Shown here one piece after another: positions 8,664 through 16,989 of a stretch of 64,000 nt of DNA. The first letter of the stretch is position 1. The number at the start of each line of letters is the position of its first letter. The notes under the pieces are model-generated. The model did not search any database, was not told where the DNA came from, and saw nothing but the letters and a program-made list of their open reading frames with translations. Location of the stretch: NCBI RefSeq assembly GCF_015477765.1, contig NZ_JADLQQ010000006.1:372001-436000 (forward strand), written 5' to 3'. The position numbers and the translations under genes were made by a program. The stretch comes from Nocardia transvalensis (GTDB lineage Bacteria; Actinomycetota; Actinomycetes; Mycobacteriales; Mycobacteriaceae).

Positions 8664-9661
8664 CGGGCACCTCGTTCCGTAGTCGTTGTCAGGCAGGCGG
8701 GCGGGGGATCGGGTACCAGCACCCGGACCGCCCGGGGGACGACGCGTATCGCGTATCCGGTGTGGGTGTGTGGCATGAGTTCGCCGTCGTGTTCGATGAG
8801 CAGGTTGTGGCCGTCGCGGCGTTCCAGGCGGATCCGGCGGCCGCGGGCGTAGTGGACGCCCTCGAGCTCGTCGATGGCGGCGGTCAAGGCCACGCGGGAC
8901 AGCTCGGCCAGGTCCGCGGCGGCGGTGACCACGCAGACATCGATCAGCCCGTCGTCGAGGAGCGAATGCGGCAGCAGCTGGAAATCGCCGCCGCGGTGTC
9001 GCATTCCGCCGACGTCGGCGACCAGGATGTCGCCCTCGATGGTCACCCGGTCGTCGACGATCACCCGGCCCGGATACGGCTCGTAGGTGGCCGCGGCCGC
9101 CGCCGTCGCGCGCAGCAGGAGGTCTCGGCCGCTGCCGTCCAGGTCCCGGGCCGCGACGAGCGCGGCGGGCAGCAGACCCGTCGCACAGCCCAGCAGTGCG
9201 AGAGCGTCGAACTCCTCGATCAGCGCGAGATCGATGGTGCGAGTGGACGCCCGGCCACTCACCAAGGCGCACTGCACGACCTCGGACCAGGATCGGTGAT
9301 CCCACAGGCCGCGGAAGCTGGAGTTACCGGTGCCGCCGGGGGTGAGGAGCAGGGCCGGGGAGGTGCCGGTGTGGGCGTGGACGGCGTGCAGGGCCGCGGC
9401 CACCTGCCCGGCCGTCCCGTCCCCGCCGACGGCCACGACCACCTCCGGCATCTCGCGGACGAGTTGCTCGAGCACGAGCCGCTCCGCATCGCCCGCACGT
9501 TCGGTGACGACGGTGCGCAGCGCGACACGGTCGATCTCGTCCAGTGCGCCCACCATCGCGCCCGGATCGCCACCGGCCGTGGGGTTCACCACGGCCAGGA
9601 CCGGAACCCGCGCTCGTGCAGGGGTTCTCGTGATGGTCGCGGAGACGGCGGCCTCGCTCAC
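8660..9661 (-). CDS. diacylglycerol kinase-like (DAGK catalytic domain) protein
   Basis: A 333-residue member of the DAGK_cat/YegS-like lipid and sphingolipid kinase family. Visible marks are VVNPTAGG near the N-terminus, the nucleotide-binding VVAVGGDGTAGQV, a PGGTGN segment replacing the usual LPxGTxN, and the C-terminal GGxxxLLPxSxxDDGLIDV block that shapes the lipid pocket. It would phosphorylate a diacylglycerol-like lipid at the inner membrane. The GTG start at 9661-9659 overlaps the TGA of the DUF2156 gene, and its own TGA overlaps the monooxygenase ATG, so all three are coupled. The divergent glycine-rich loop leaves substrate open. Confidence 0.87.
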   Translation of the reverse strand: MSEAAVSATITRTPARARVPVLAVVNPTAGGDPGAMVGALDEIDRVALRTVVTERAGDAERLVLEQLVREMPEVVVAVGGDGTAGQVAAALHAVHAHTGTSPALLLTPGGTGNSSFRGLWDHRSWSEVVQCALVSGRASTRTIDLALIEEFDALALLGCATGLLPAALVAARDLDGSGRDLLLRATAAAAATYEPYPGRVIVDDRVTIEGDILVADVGGMRHRGGDFQLLPHSLLDDGLIDVCVVTAAADLAELSRVALTAAIDELEGVHYARGRRIRLERRDGHNLLIEHDGELMPHTHTGYAIRVVPRAVRVLVPDPPPACLTTTTERGAR

Positions 9662-10659
9662 AGCGCGTTCGTCACCCGCAGCAGACTCCACAGGGCACCG
9701 GGCGACAGCCGCCCGTCGATGGCGAGATATTCCGGAAATACCAGTGTCGGTTGCCATTTCATCTTGTATTCCAGTTGGGTGCGGGAGGGATAGAGGCGCT
9801 CGCCGTGGTCGGCGAGCAGCCGGACGACCCGTGCGGTGGCCCGGCTCGCGGTGGGCAACTCCACGGCGCTGTCCAAACCGGTGAACGGCGTGAACCCGAA
9901 GTGCAGCCAGTCGGTATCGCCGCGGCTCAGCCGGCGCATGGCCGTGAGGTTGATCGCCTCCATGACGCCGGGTGCGGCGTCGGGTACCCGGCGGCTCAGA
10001 TCGTGCAGCCACCCGCGATAGGCGCCGAATACGGGGCTGTAGGAGATGTATCCGACCGGCCTGCCCGCCACGGTGCCGAGGAAGAGTTTGCGCAAATGCT
10101 GTGCGGGCCCGCCGATCTCGCCGACCAGGAAGCGCAGCGGGCGGGCCTGCCGCCCTTTCGAGCGCAGCCAGCACCGGTCGATCTCGGCGAGCGTGGCGCG
10201 GTGGCCGTCCGGATCGGTCTCCTCGATCACCAGCCCCGCCCGCCGCGCCCGGGAGATCTTGTTGCGCAGCCGGACGAAGCGGCGCCCGGCCAACTCCACC
10301 TGGTCCAGGGCCACCGCATACGAGGCACCGATCTGATTGACCGGCAGGCCCAGGTCGGCGTACAGCTCGGCGTCGGCACGCTGAAGCTGCACGGCCACAA
10401 CCCGTTTCCGCCGATCCGCGGCATGGTCGAGAAAGCGCCGCAGCAGTTCCGCCCGCCGGTTGCGCGGCGCGAAGGGCCCGCCGAACTGGATGAGGAACCG
10501 GCCCCAGGGGCGGTAGCAGATGAAGCCGGTCAGGCCGGGGACGGTGAAGACGGCGTTGTCCTGGTTCAGCGCCAGGAAGGCGCTGGGGTTGTCGGCATAC
10601 CGCTGGAGAATTTCGACGCGCGTGTTCTCCCGGATCGGCGTAATGTCCGAGGAGAACAC
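9658..10659 (-). CDS. DUF2156 / phosphatidylglycerol aminoacyltransferase-like protein
   Basis: Encodes 333 residues matching the C-terminal acetyltransferase-fold domain (DUF2156) of lysyl-phosphatidylglycerol synthases, without their N-terminal flippase membrane domain. Typical segments are GFICYRPWGRFLIQFGGPFAP, RFVRLRNKISRARRAGL, ISYSPVFG and a C-terminal YPSRTQLEYKMKWQP. Family members transfer an amino acid from charged tRNA to a lipid or other acceptor. The GTG at 10659 has an AGAAAGGG tract upstream and starts just ahead of conserved sequence; an in-frame ATG at 10737 would add 26 Arg-rich residues lacking a ribosome site. It heads a coupled trio with a lipid kinase-like enzyme and a BVMO. 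Confidence 0.8.
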   Translation of the reverse strand: MFSSDITPIRENTRVEILQRYADNPSAFLALNQDNAVFTVPGLTGFICYRPWGRFLIQFGGPFAPRNRRAELLRRFLDHAADRRKRVVAVQLQRADAELYADLGLPVNQIGASYAVALDQVELAGRRFVRLRNKISRARRAGLVIEETDPDGHRATLAEIDRCWLRSKGRQARPLRFLVGEIGGPAQHLRKLFLGTVAGRPVGYISYSPVFGAYRGWLHDLSRRVPDAAPGVMEAINLTAMRRLSRGDTDWLHFGFTPFTGLDSAVELPTASRATARVVRLLADHGERLYPSRTQLEYKMKWQPTLVFPEYLAIDGRLSPGALWSLLRVTNAL

Positions 10660-10841
10660 TTCTGAGCGGCCCTTTCTTCGAGTGTTGCGCGACCCGGCAG
10701 AGGGTTCCGGACGGCCCTGACGGTCCGCTGACCGCATGCGAACGGTGCGTCAGCAATAGATCAGCAACATTTCAGTGCGGCGCGGCAGAGTGGCCCCGGA
10801 TGGTGTCGGCCTGAAGAGAAGGTGGGTGAGGACCGCAGCCG

Positions 10842-12446
10842 ATGACGACGGCGCAGGACACACAGACGCTCACGTACGGAAGCTATGTGGGCGGCAAGGA
10901 CATCGACAGCGGCACCTGGGTGCACGTGTTGTCGGCGCGCGCGCTCTTCGAGGATTCGTTCACGAGTCTGCGGCTCAAACGCGATCTGGACCGCGGCGCC
11001 GTGGCGCTGTCGTCCGTCGAACCCGGCACGGTGGTCGGCCGGGTCGCCGTCGCCGACGACACGATCGCCTCGCGGGCGCTGTCGGCAGCCGCCGAGGCCG
11101 CCGCCGTCTGGCGTGGCGCACCCCTCGACGACCGCCTCGAATTCCTGGCGCGGGCGCGGGAACGACTGCTGGACAATGCCGATGCCGTCATCTGGATGCT
11201 CACCGTGGAGGGCCATCCGCTGGAATTGGCGCGCTGGGAGTTCGGTGGCTTCGTCGAGCTGTGCGAGAAGCCGTCGCGAGACTTCTTGCGCGCGCAGCTC
11301 TACAGCGAGCATCGCACCGACGACGGCCGCCTGCGCATCGTGCGCCGCAGGCCCGACGGGGTGGTCTGTGTCAATCCACCGGCCAATGCGCCGATGTCCA
11401 GCGCCCTGCTGGCGGTGACCGCCGTGGTCGCGGGCAATGCGATCGTGGTGCGTGCGCCCCGCGCCGCACCGCTCGGGGTGAGCTTTGCGCTGCGCGAGAT
11501 CGTGGCGCCCACGCTGGACGAACTGGGGGCCCCGCCGGGCACGGTCAATGTGGTCTGCGGCGACCCGGAACGGTTGATGCGGCTGTGGCTGCACAGCCCG
11601 CAGGTGCACGACATCATGCACTTCGGCAGCGTGCAATCGGGCATGTCGCTGGAAAAGCGGTGCGTCGCAGCGGGTAAGAAACCCATCCTCGAACTAGCTG
11701 GCAACGATGTCGTGATCGTCTGGGCCGACGCCGATCTCGACGGTGCCGCCCGCGCGGTGGCCGAGAGCTTCTACGGCTCCGGCCAGCTGTGCATGATTCC
11801 CAATCAGGTCCTGGTCCATCCGGCCGTGGCCGACGAGTTCATCGCGCGCGTCACCGCCCACGCCCAGGCCCTGCGGCCCGGCTATCCGGACGAGGACGGT
11901 GTCGTGCTGACGCCGGTCCTGCATCACGACAGGTTCCGGGCCGCGCTGGCCGATGCGGTCGCCAAGGGTGCGACCGTGGTCACCGGCGGCGCCAGCATGC
12001 ATCTCGACGGGTCGCCCGGTGAGACCGGTTTCTTCTTGCAGCCCACGGTGATTCGGGTCGACGGCCTGGCGACGGCGCGGCGGTTGGATGCCGTGCGCGA
12101 AGAGACCTTCTTCCCGCTCATCCCTGTCATCGTGCCCGACCATCGCGACGACGCCCGATTGCTGGCGGAGTTCATCGACTTCGTGGAGTCCAACAGCTAC
12201 GGGTTGCGGAACTCGCTGTGGGCACGCGACAGCCGAATCGTCGACACCTACCTGGCGAGGGTGACCAACGGCGGGCTGATCAAGATCAACGAGTCGCATA
12301 TCGCCTTCGCCGCACCGCTGCCCTCGCACGGCGGGACCGGAGTCACCGGCGGTGTCTTCGGCGAGGCCAACTATCCGCCGCTGCGGACCTCCCACCTGCA
12401 AGGCGTGGCGATGTCCCTGGCCGACCAGCCCTACCGTTACCGATAG
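10842..12446 (+). CDS. aldehyde dehydrogenase family protein
   Basis: A 534-residue aldehyde dehydrogenase superfamily member, oxidising an aldehyde (or reducing an acyl group) with NAD(P). The active-site cysteine is C317 in GSGQLC and the general-base glutamate is E284 in LELAG. The conserved C-terminal motif AFAAPLPSHGGTGVTG replaces the usual PFGGxxxSGxG, and an unusually long N-terminal part precedes the cofactor domain, so it belongs to a divergent branch. It opens a five-gene plus-strand operon; the next start lies 8 bases after its stop. The start ATG at 10842 lies after GAAGGTGGG-like sequence. Confidence 0.85.
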   Translation: MTTAQDTQTLTYGSYVGGKDIDSGTWVHVLSARALFEDSFTSLRLKRDLDRGAVALSSVEPGTVVGRVAVADDTIASRALSAAAEAAAVWRGAPLDDRLEFLARARERLLDNADAVIWMLTVEGHPLELARWEFGGFVELCEKPSRDFLRAQLYSEHRTDDGRLRIVRRRPDGVVCVNPPANAPMSSALLAVTAVVAGNAIVVRAPRAAPLGVSFALREIVAPTLDELGAPPGTVNVVCGDPERLMRLWLHSPQVHDIMHFGSVQSGMSLEKRCVAAGKKPILELAGNDVVIVWADADLDGAARAVAESFYGSGQLCMIPNQVLVHPAVADEFIARVTAHAQALRPGYPDEDGVVLTPVLHHDRFRAALADAVAKGATVVTGGASMHLDGSPGETGFFLQPTVIRVDGLATARRLDAVREETFFPLIPVIVPDHRDDARLLAEFIDFVESNSYGLRNSLWARDSRIVDTYLARVTNGGLIKINESHIAFAAPLPSHGGTGVTGGVFGEANYPPLRTSHLQGVAMSLADQPYRYR

Positions 12447-12453
12447 GACCCGC

Positions 12454-13596
12454 GTGCGCACCCTCGACGACGCCCGAACCCTGTGCGAAAAGCACGTGCC
12501 CGGACTGTATTCCGCGCTGGCGAGCGAACCGCTGCTCGAGCTGGAACGCCCCGGAAATCCCGGGCTGGATCTGTTCCGCAAGTTCGGCGGGCCCGCGCTG
12601 GTGATCCCGCGCGCCTACGGCGGACTCGGCGTCGATCCCCGGGAGGCGGCGGCTGTGGTGCGGGCGATCGGCTCGGTCGCGCCCTCGCTCGCCGTGGCCA
12701 CCGCCATGCACCACTTCTCGGTCGCCACCCTGTTCACCCTCGCCGACAGCCTGCGCTCCGGCGGCACCGAATGGGCCATCCTCGAGGGCATCGCCGACCA
12801 GAGTCTGCTCGTCTCCTCGGGATTCGCCGAGGGGCGGCCGGGACAGGGCATCCTGTCTCCGACGATGACCGCCACACCGCACGAACGCGGATTCCTGGTG
12901 ACGGGGTCGAAACGGCCGTGCAGCATGGCCGCCTCGATGGATCTGCTGTCCGCGAGTGCGGCGGTGCCCACCCCGGACGGGGGCAGCGAGCTGCGGGTGC
13001 TCCTGATCCCGGCCACGTCACCCGGGATTTCGGTACATCCGTTCTGGGACACCGCGATCCTGGCCGGTGCGGAGAGCGACGAGGTCCGCCTGGAGGAGGT
13101 GTTCGTCGACGAGCGCCTGGCCATTCCGGCCACCGTCGACGAGGCCGGGGCCGTGGACGAACTGCAGACCGTCGGATTCATCTGGTTCGAATTGGTGATC
13201 TGCGCCTGCTATCTGGGCATGGTCGGTGCTCTGGTGGAGCGGGTCTTCACCGCGCGCCGCGCGAGCGTCGAGACCCGGGCCTGGCTCGGGGTGCGGCTGG
13301 AAACGGCGGCGCTGCTGCTGGATTCGGTGGCGCGGCTGCTGATCGACGGCCGGGCCGACAATGCCGCCCTCGCCACGGCGATGATCGCCCGCTACGGCAT
13401 CCAGGACGCCATCGACGACATCGCCACCCGCTCCGTCGAGGCCCTGGGCGGCATCGCCTTCATCACCGACCCGGAGGTCGCCTATCTCGCCACCGCCGGC
13501 CGCTGTCTCGGTTTCCATCCGCCCGCGCGGTCGGCCTGCGCCGACGGGCTGGTGGAGAGCCTGTCCGGCGGCACCTTCCGCATCGACCGAAAGTGA
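12454..13596 (+). CDS. acyl-CoA dehydrogenase-like flavoprotein
   Basis: A 380-residue protein with the acyl-CoA dehydrogenase fold: N-terminal helices with VIPRAYGGLG, a central beta domain (HPFWDTAILAGAESDEVRLEEVFV), and a C-terminal four-helix domain (RYGIQDAIDDIATRSVEALGG). The C-terminus ends ADGLVESLSGG without an evident catalytic Glu in the usual YEG/E contexts, so it may be a hydroxylase-type or non-acyl-CoA member. The GTG at 12454 gives an 8-base gap after the aldehyde dehydrogenase. A 102-base N-terminal extension in the same frame overlaps that gene and is rejected. Expected cofactor is FAD; substrate unknown. Confidence 0.85.
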   Translation: MRTLDDARTLCEKHVPGLYSALASEPLLELERPGNPGLDLFRKFGGPALVIPRAYGGLGVDPREAAAVVRAIGSVAPSLAVATAMHHFSVATLFTLADSLRSGGTEWAILEGIADQSLLVSSGFAEGRPGQGILSPTMTATPHERGFLVTGSKRPCSMAASMDLLSASAAVPTPDGGSELRVLLIPATSPGISVHPFWDTAILAGAESDEVRLEEVFVDERLAIPATVDEAGAVDELQTVGFIWFELVICACYLGMVGALVERVFTARRASVETRAWLGVRLETAALLLDSVARLLIDGRADNAALATAMIARYGIQDAIDDIATRSVEALGGIAFITDPEVAYLATAGRCLGFHPPARSACADGLVESLSGGTFRIDRK

Positions 13597-13601
13597 CCAG
13601 G

Positions 13602-14870
13602 ATGACGGTAGAGCAGAACGCGGCCGCCACCGACTGGGTGGCCCAGGCGTATCGCGACAACCTCAGCACGGGGCGGGCGCGCATCGCCGAACTGCTGGGC
13701 GGACAGGTGGAGATCGAATCCCAGGGCGCCTGGGTGACCACCAGCGACGGCGAAAGGCACCTCAACGCAGGCGGTTACGGTGTTTTCATCGCGGGAGCGC
13801 GCCACCCGGTCGTCGTGCGCGAGGTGGAACGGCAACTGCAGGTGCATCCCATCGGCACCCGGATGTTCCTGGAGCCCACCGCCGCCCGGGCCGCGCAGAT
13901 GCTGGCCTCGGTGACGCCCGCGGGCCTGCAGCGGATCCATTTCTGCGGATCCGGCGCCGAGGCCACCGAGACCGCGCTGAAGATCGCGCGGCTGTCGGGG
14001 CACCGGCATCTGATCTCGATGCACGGCGGGTATCACGGCAAGACCTTCGGCGCGCTGTCGGTCACGGCGAAAAGCCTGTACCAGGACCCGTTCCGGCCGC
14101 TGCTGCCCGATGTGACGCACATTCCCTACAACGACATTCCCGCCCTGCACGCCGCCCTCGAAAGCTGCGGCGGGAGCGCCTGTGTGATCGTCGAACCCGT
14201 CCAGGGCGAGGCAGGTGTCGTCCTGCCCGCTCCCGGTTATCTGCACAGCGTCCGCACGCTGTGCACGGAATTCGGCGCACTGCTGGTCGTCGACGAAATC
14301 CAAACGGGCCTGGGCCGTTTGGGTACCTGGTGGGGATCGGATCCGGAGAACGTCCGGCCCGACATCCTGCTGTCGGGTAAGGCGCTCGGCGGGGGAGTGC
14401 TGCCGGTCGCGGCCGCCATCGCGACCGAGGATGCCTATGCGGTGCTCGACCGCGATCCGTTCCTGCACACCTCCACCTTCTCCGCGGCGCCGCTGGCCAT
14501 GGCGGCGGTCTGCGGCGCCATCGCCGCGATCGCCTGCGAGGGGCTGGTCGAGCGGGCCGCCGAGCTGGGCGCGGAACTGCTGCCCGCGATCACCGCGATC
14601 GCCGTCGACCGGCTCGGTGACCGCATTCGGGAGGTGCGCGGGCGCGGGCTGCTGATCGGCATCGAATTCGCCGATCCGGCGCTGGCGGGCGAACTGCTGG
14701 TGGAGCTGGTCACCCACAACGTCATTCCCAATCATTCGCTCAATTCCGAACGGGTGCTGCGGCTCACGCCCCCGGCCGTGCTGGACCGGTCCGAGGTCGG
14801 ATTTCTGCTCGACCGGTTCGACCAGGCCGTCGCGGCGTTGGCCGGCCGCTACCCCGACGGCGAAAGGTGA
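13602..14870 (+). CDS. class III (PLP-dependent) aminotransferase
   Basis: A 422-residue class III aminotransferase (acetylornithine/ornithine/GABA aminotransferase fold). It shows the glycine-rich FCGSGAEATETALKIAR, HGGYHGKTFGAL, VDEIQTGLGR with the PLP-ring Asp, and the Schiff-base lysine K260 in LLSGKALGGG. It would exchange an omega-amino group between an amine donor and a carbonyl acceptor such as the product of the neighbouring aldehyde enzyme. The ATG at 13602 lies 5 bases past the previous stop; a GTG at 13593 is an alternative. The stop overlaps the GTG of the SRPBCC gene as GTGA. Confidence 0.88.
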   Translation: MTVEQNAAATDWVAQAYRDNLSTGRARIAELLGGQVEIESQGAWVTTSDGERHLNAGGYGVFIAGARHPVVVREVERQLQVHPIGTRMFLEPTAARAAQMLASVTPAGLQRIHFCGSGAEATETALKIARLSGHRHLISMHGGYHGKTFGALSVTAKSLYQDPFRPLLPDVTHIPYNDIPALHAALESCGGSACVIVEPVQGEAGVVLPAPGYLHSVRTLCTEFGALLVVDEIQTGLGRLGTWWGSDPENVRPDILLSGKALGGGVLPVAAAIATEDAYAVLDRDPFLHTSTFSAAPLAMAAVCGAIAAIACEGLVERAAELGAELLPAITAIAVDRLGDRIREVRGRGLLIGIEFADPALAGELLVELVTHNVIPNHSLNSERVLRLTPPAVLDRSEVGFLLDRFDQAVAALAGRYPDGER

Positions 14871-15367
14871 GCACGATGCGCTCGGTAGCACTGACCGTCC
14901 GGTCCACCGGTTGCGAGGCCGACGAGGCCTACTGCCGGATCGCCCGGTTCGAGAGGTATCCGGAGCTGGTGCCGGAGGTGCGGTCGGTCGTCGTCCACGG
15001 CGCTCGCGACGGCGCACCGCTCACCAGCGATTGGGAGGTCTACTTCCGCAACGGGCCGCTGCGCTGGTCGGAGGTCGACTACTTCCAGCCCGAGCAGCGG
15101 CGCATCGTCTTCGAGCAGACCACTGGGGACTTCGACGTATTCCGCGGCACCTGGCGCGTGGATCCCGCGGCGCCGGGCTGCACGGTGCTGTTCGAGGCGA
15201 GCTTCGACTTCGGAATCCCCAGTCTCGCCGGCATTCTCGAGCCGGTGGCGGAGAAGGTGCTGAAGGAGGGGCTGAGTCTGGCGATGTTCCGGCTGCTCGA
15301 CGACGCCGAGGTGGTGGGCGATCCGGCCGTGGCCGCCGCGGTGGCCGTGAAGTACGCGCTACGGTGA
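14867..15367 (+). CDS. SRPBCC family protein (polyketide cyclase/COQ10-like)
   Basis: A 166-residue helix-grip (START/SRPBCC) protein. The order fits the family: an N-terminal strand and helix (CRIARFERYPELVPEVRSV), a run of strands (WEVYFRNGPLRWSEVDYF), and a long C-terminal helix (VAEKVLKEGLSLAMFRLLDDAE). These small proteins bind hydrophobic ligands and act as cyclases, chaperones or carriers. The GTG at 14867 overlaps the aminotransferase stop, with GAAAGG just upstream, so the two are coupled. Its presence hints that the operon's substrate is a hydrophobic or polyketide-like molecule, which is inference. Confidence 0.82.
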   Translation: MSTMRSVALTVRSTGCEADEAYCRIARFERYPELVPEVRSVVVHGARDGAPLTSDWEVYFRNGPLRWSEVDYFQPEQRRIVFEQTTGDFDVFRGTWRVDPAAPGCTVLFEASFDFGIPSLAGILEPVAEKVLKEGLSLAMFRLLDDAEVVGDPAVAAAVAVKYALR

Positions 15368-15380
15368 GGAGGCCGATCCG

Positions 15381-16901
15381 GTGACGCTCTCGACGGAAAT
15401 TCCCCTCCGGCTTCTCGGCCCCACTACCGAATTGGCGGCCTGGGCGCGCACGGTCGGCTACGACGACATCCCCGCGTCCACCCTCGCGCTGGCGCGCAGT
15501 CAGCTCATCTCCGATCTGGCGACGGTGCGGGCGTCGCTGACACATCCGCTCGGCCGTCGCCTGGTCGCCACGTTCGGCGGTCCCCTGCAGGCGGATTCGA
15601 AATCGTCGGCGGCGGTGCTGGCCGGGCTGGCCACCTGCCTGGATTTCGACGACGTCTCCTTCGTCGGCCATCTGTCGGCGGCCTGTGTCAATGTGCCGGT
15701 GGCCCATGCCCGCACGCTCGGCATGGACGGGCGGTCGCTGCTCACCACGATCGTCGTCGCCAACGAATGCGCCGCGCGGCTCACCGCCGCCACCATCCTG
15801 GGACCGTTCTTCCGGGCGCAGGCGAGTACGCACTGCCATCTCATGGGTGCGGCCGCGGCGATGCTGCACGCCCGCCGGGCCCCGGTCCCCGAATGGACGG
15901 CGGCGCTCGGGCTGGCACTGGGAATGGTGCCGACGCCGCTGGCCCGGGCCGTGCTCGCCGGTGACCTGAAACCGCTCACCGCCAGCTTCCCGGTGCGTGC
16001 GGCCCTGGACGCGTGCGATGCCGCGGCGCACGGATTATCCTGTGCCACAGAGCTTATGGATGGGTCCGACGGACTGTTGGCGCAGCTGTCGGCCGTGCCG
16101 CTGCCGGATCTGCTGGTGGCCGGGCTCGGGCGGCGCTGGCACACCGACACCCTGGCCTTCAAACGGTTCCCGGGCAGCGCCTATGCCCAGGCGGCCTACG
16201 AATGCGCCGAGCGGCTCAGCACCCGCCTGGCCGCCGCGGAGCTGCCGATGATCCGGCGCATCGTGGTACAGGGGAGCCTGCTGACGTGGCTGCTGGACCG
16301 CAAGGTGCGACCGTTCCTCGACGGCGGCCGGACCCCGGTGGCCGCGGCGACCTTCGCCATCGGCTACGGCGTGGCCACGATTCTGCAGACCGGCAGGCTC
16401 CGCGCCGACGATCTCACGCCCAAGGCGCTGCGGGACGAGTCGCGGTGGCGATTGGCCGACAAGGTGAGCGTGGAGCACGATGCCACGTTGACCGACGAGA
16501 TGCTGCGGGCGACCGCCCCCTTGGGCGAGGCGCTGCGGTGGGCGGGCGGGCGCGCCGCGAACTGGCCGGAACTGCAGGCGTGGGCGGGGGAGGACCTGCC
16601 GCGGCGACTGGCCGAGCTCGGAGCGCCGGAGGCCACATTCGATCAAGCGACCATGTCGATCGGCGCGCGGGTCGAGATCGAATTGAGCGACGGGCGGCGG
16701 CTGGTCGAACGGTGTGAACGGCCCATCGGGATGACCGGCCCGGCGACTCGCCAGCATCATTCGGTGATCGCAGGAGCGAAATTCCTGGGTGTGGGTGGCT
16801 GCCCGCGGACGCTGTCCGAGCTCGAGCGAATCGAGACTCTCGGGCCGGAGCAAACAGCACGCACGCTGGCGACAGCGCTGTGTCAGCCCTTCGGTAGTTG
16901 A
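15381..16901 (+). CDS. MmgE/PrpD family protein (2-methylcitrate dehydratase-like)
   Basis: A 506-residue MmgE/PrpD family member, related to 2-methylcitrate dehydratase and other hydro-lyases. Landmarks include an N-terminal all-helical part with the LDFDDVSFVGHLSAACVNVPVA segment, in which the family's conserved Asp and His are kept, FKRFPGSAYAQAAYEC corresponding to the family's K-P-C-xxH region, and a C-terminal alpha/beta cap. The key HP pair there is altered (no His after KRFPG). It closes the five-gene operon, starting 13 bases past the SRPBCC stop with GAGGAGG-like sequence upstream. Absence of prpB/prpC nearby argues against a methylcitrate cycle role. Confidence 0.82.
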   Translation: MTLSTEIPLRLLGPTTELAAWARTVGYDDIPASTLALARSQLISDLATVRASLTHPLGRRLVATFGGPLQADSKSSAAVLAGLATCLDFDDVSFVGHLSAACVNVPVAHARTLGMDGRSLLTTIVVANECAARLTAATILGPFFRAQASTHCHLMGAAAAMLHARRAPVPEWTAALGLALGMVPTPLARAVLAGDLKPLTASFPVRAALDACDAAAHGLSCATELMDGSDGLLAQLSAVPLPDLLVAGLGRRWHTDTLAFKRFPGSAYAQAAYECAERLSTRLAAAELPMIRRIVVQGSLLTWLLDRKVRPFLDGGRTPVAAATFAIGYGVATILQTGRLRADDLTPKALRDESRWRLADKVSVEHDATLTDEMLRATAPLGEALRWAGGRAANWPELQAWAGEDLPRRLAELGAPEATFDQATMSIGARVEIELSDGRRLVERCERPIGMTGPATRQHHSVIAGAKFLGVGGCPRTLSELERIETLGPEQTARTLATALCQPFGS

Positions 16902-16974
16902 GGTGAGGAGATATTTCGAGTCGACACCCGGCCGCGGGGACGGGAAGTTGGGACGAAACTGGCAAATTGACGGT

Positions 16975-16989
16975 TAATATTCCCGAGTG
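16975..16989 (+). promoter_or_regulatory. possible leaderless promoter (-10 TAATAT)
   Basis: TAATAT at 16975-16980 is a near-consensus -10 box and is followed after 6 bases by the GTG start at 16987. No ribosome site lies between, so transcription would begin at or next to the start codon, a leaderless arrangement frequent in actinobacteria. No clear -35 box was found. Confidence 0.4.

Noticed and set aside
6345..8852. An 835-codon plus-strand frame across the SARP and monooxygenase genes
   Set aside because: Antisense to two well-supported genes, with composition of a shadow frame and no domain.
15381..16901. A methylcitrate cycle role for the MmgE/PrpD gene
   Set aside because: No prpB or prpC gene nearby, and the conserved core motif is altered, so propionate catabolism is not supported.
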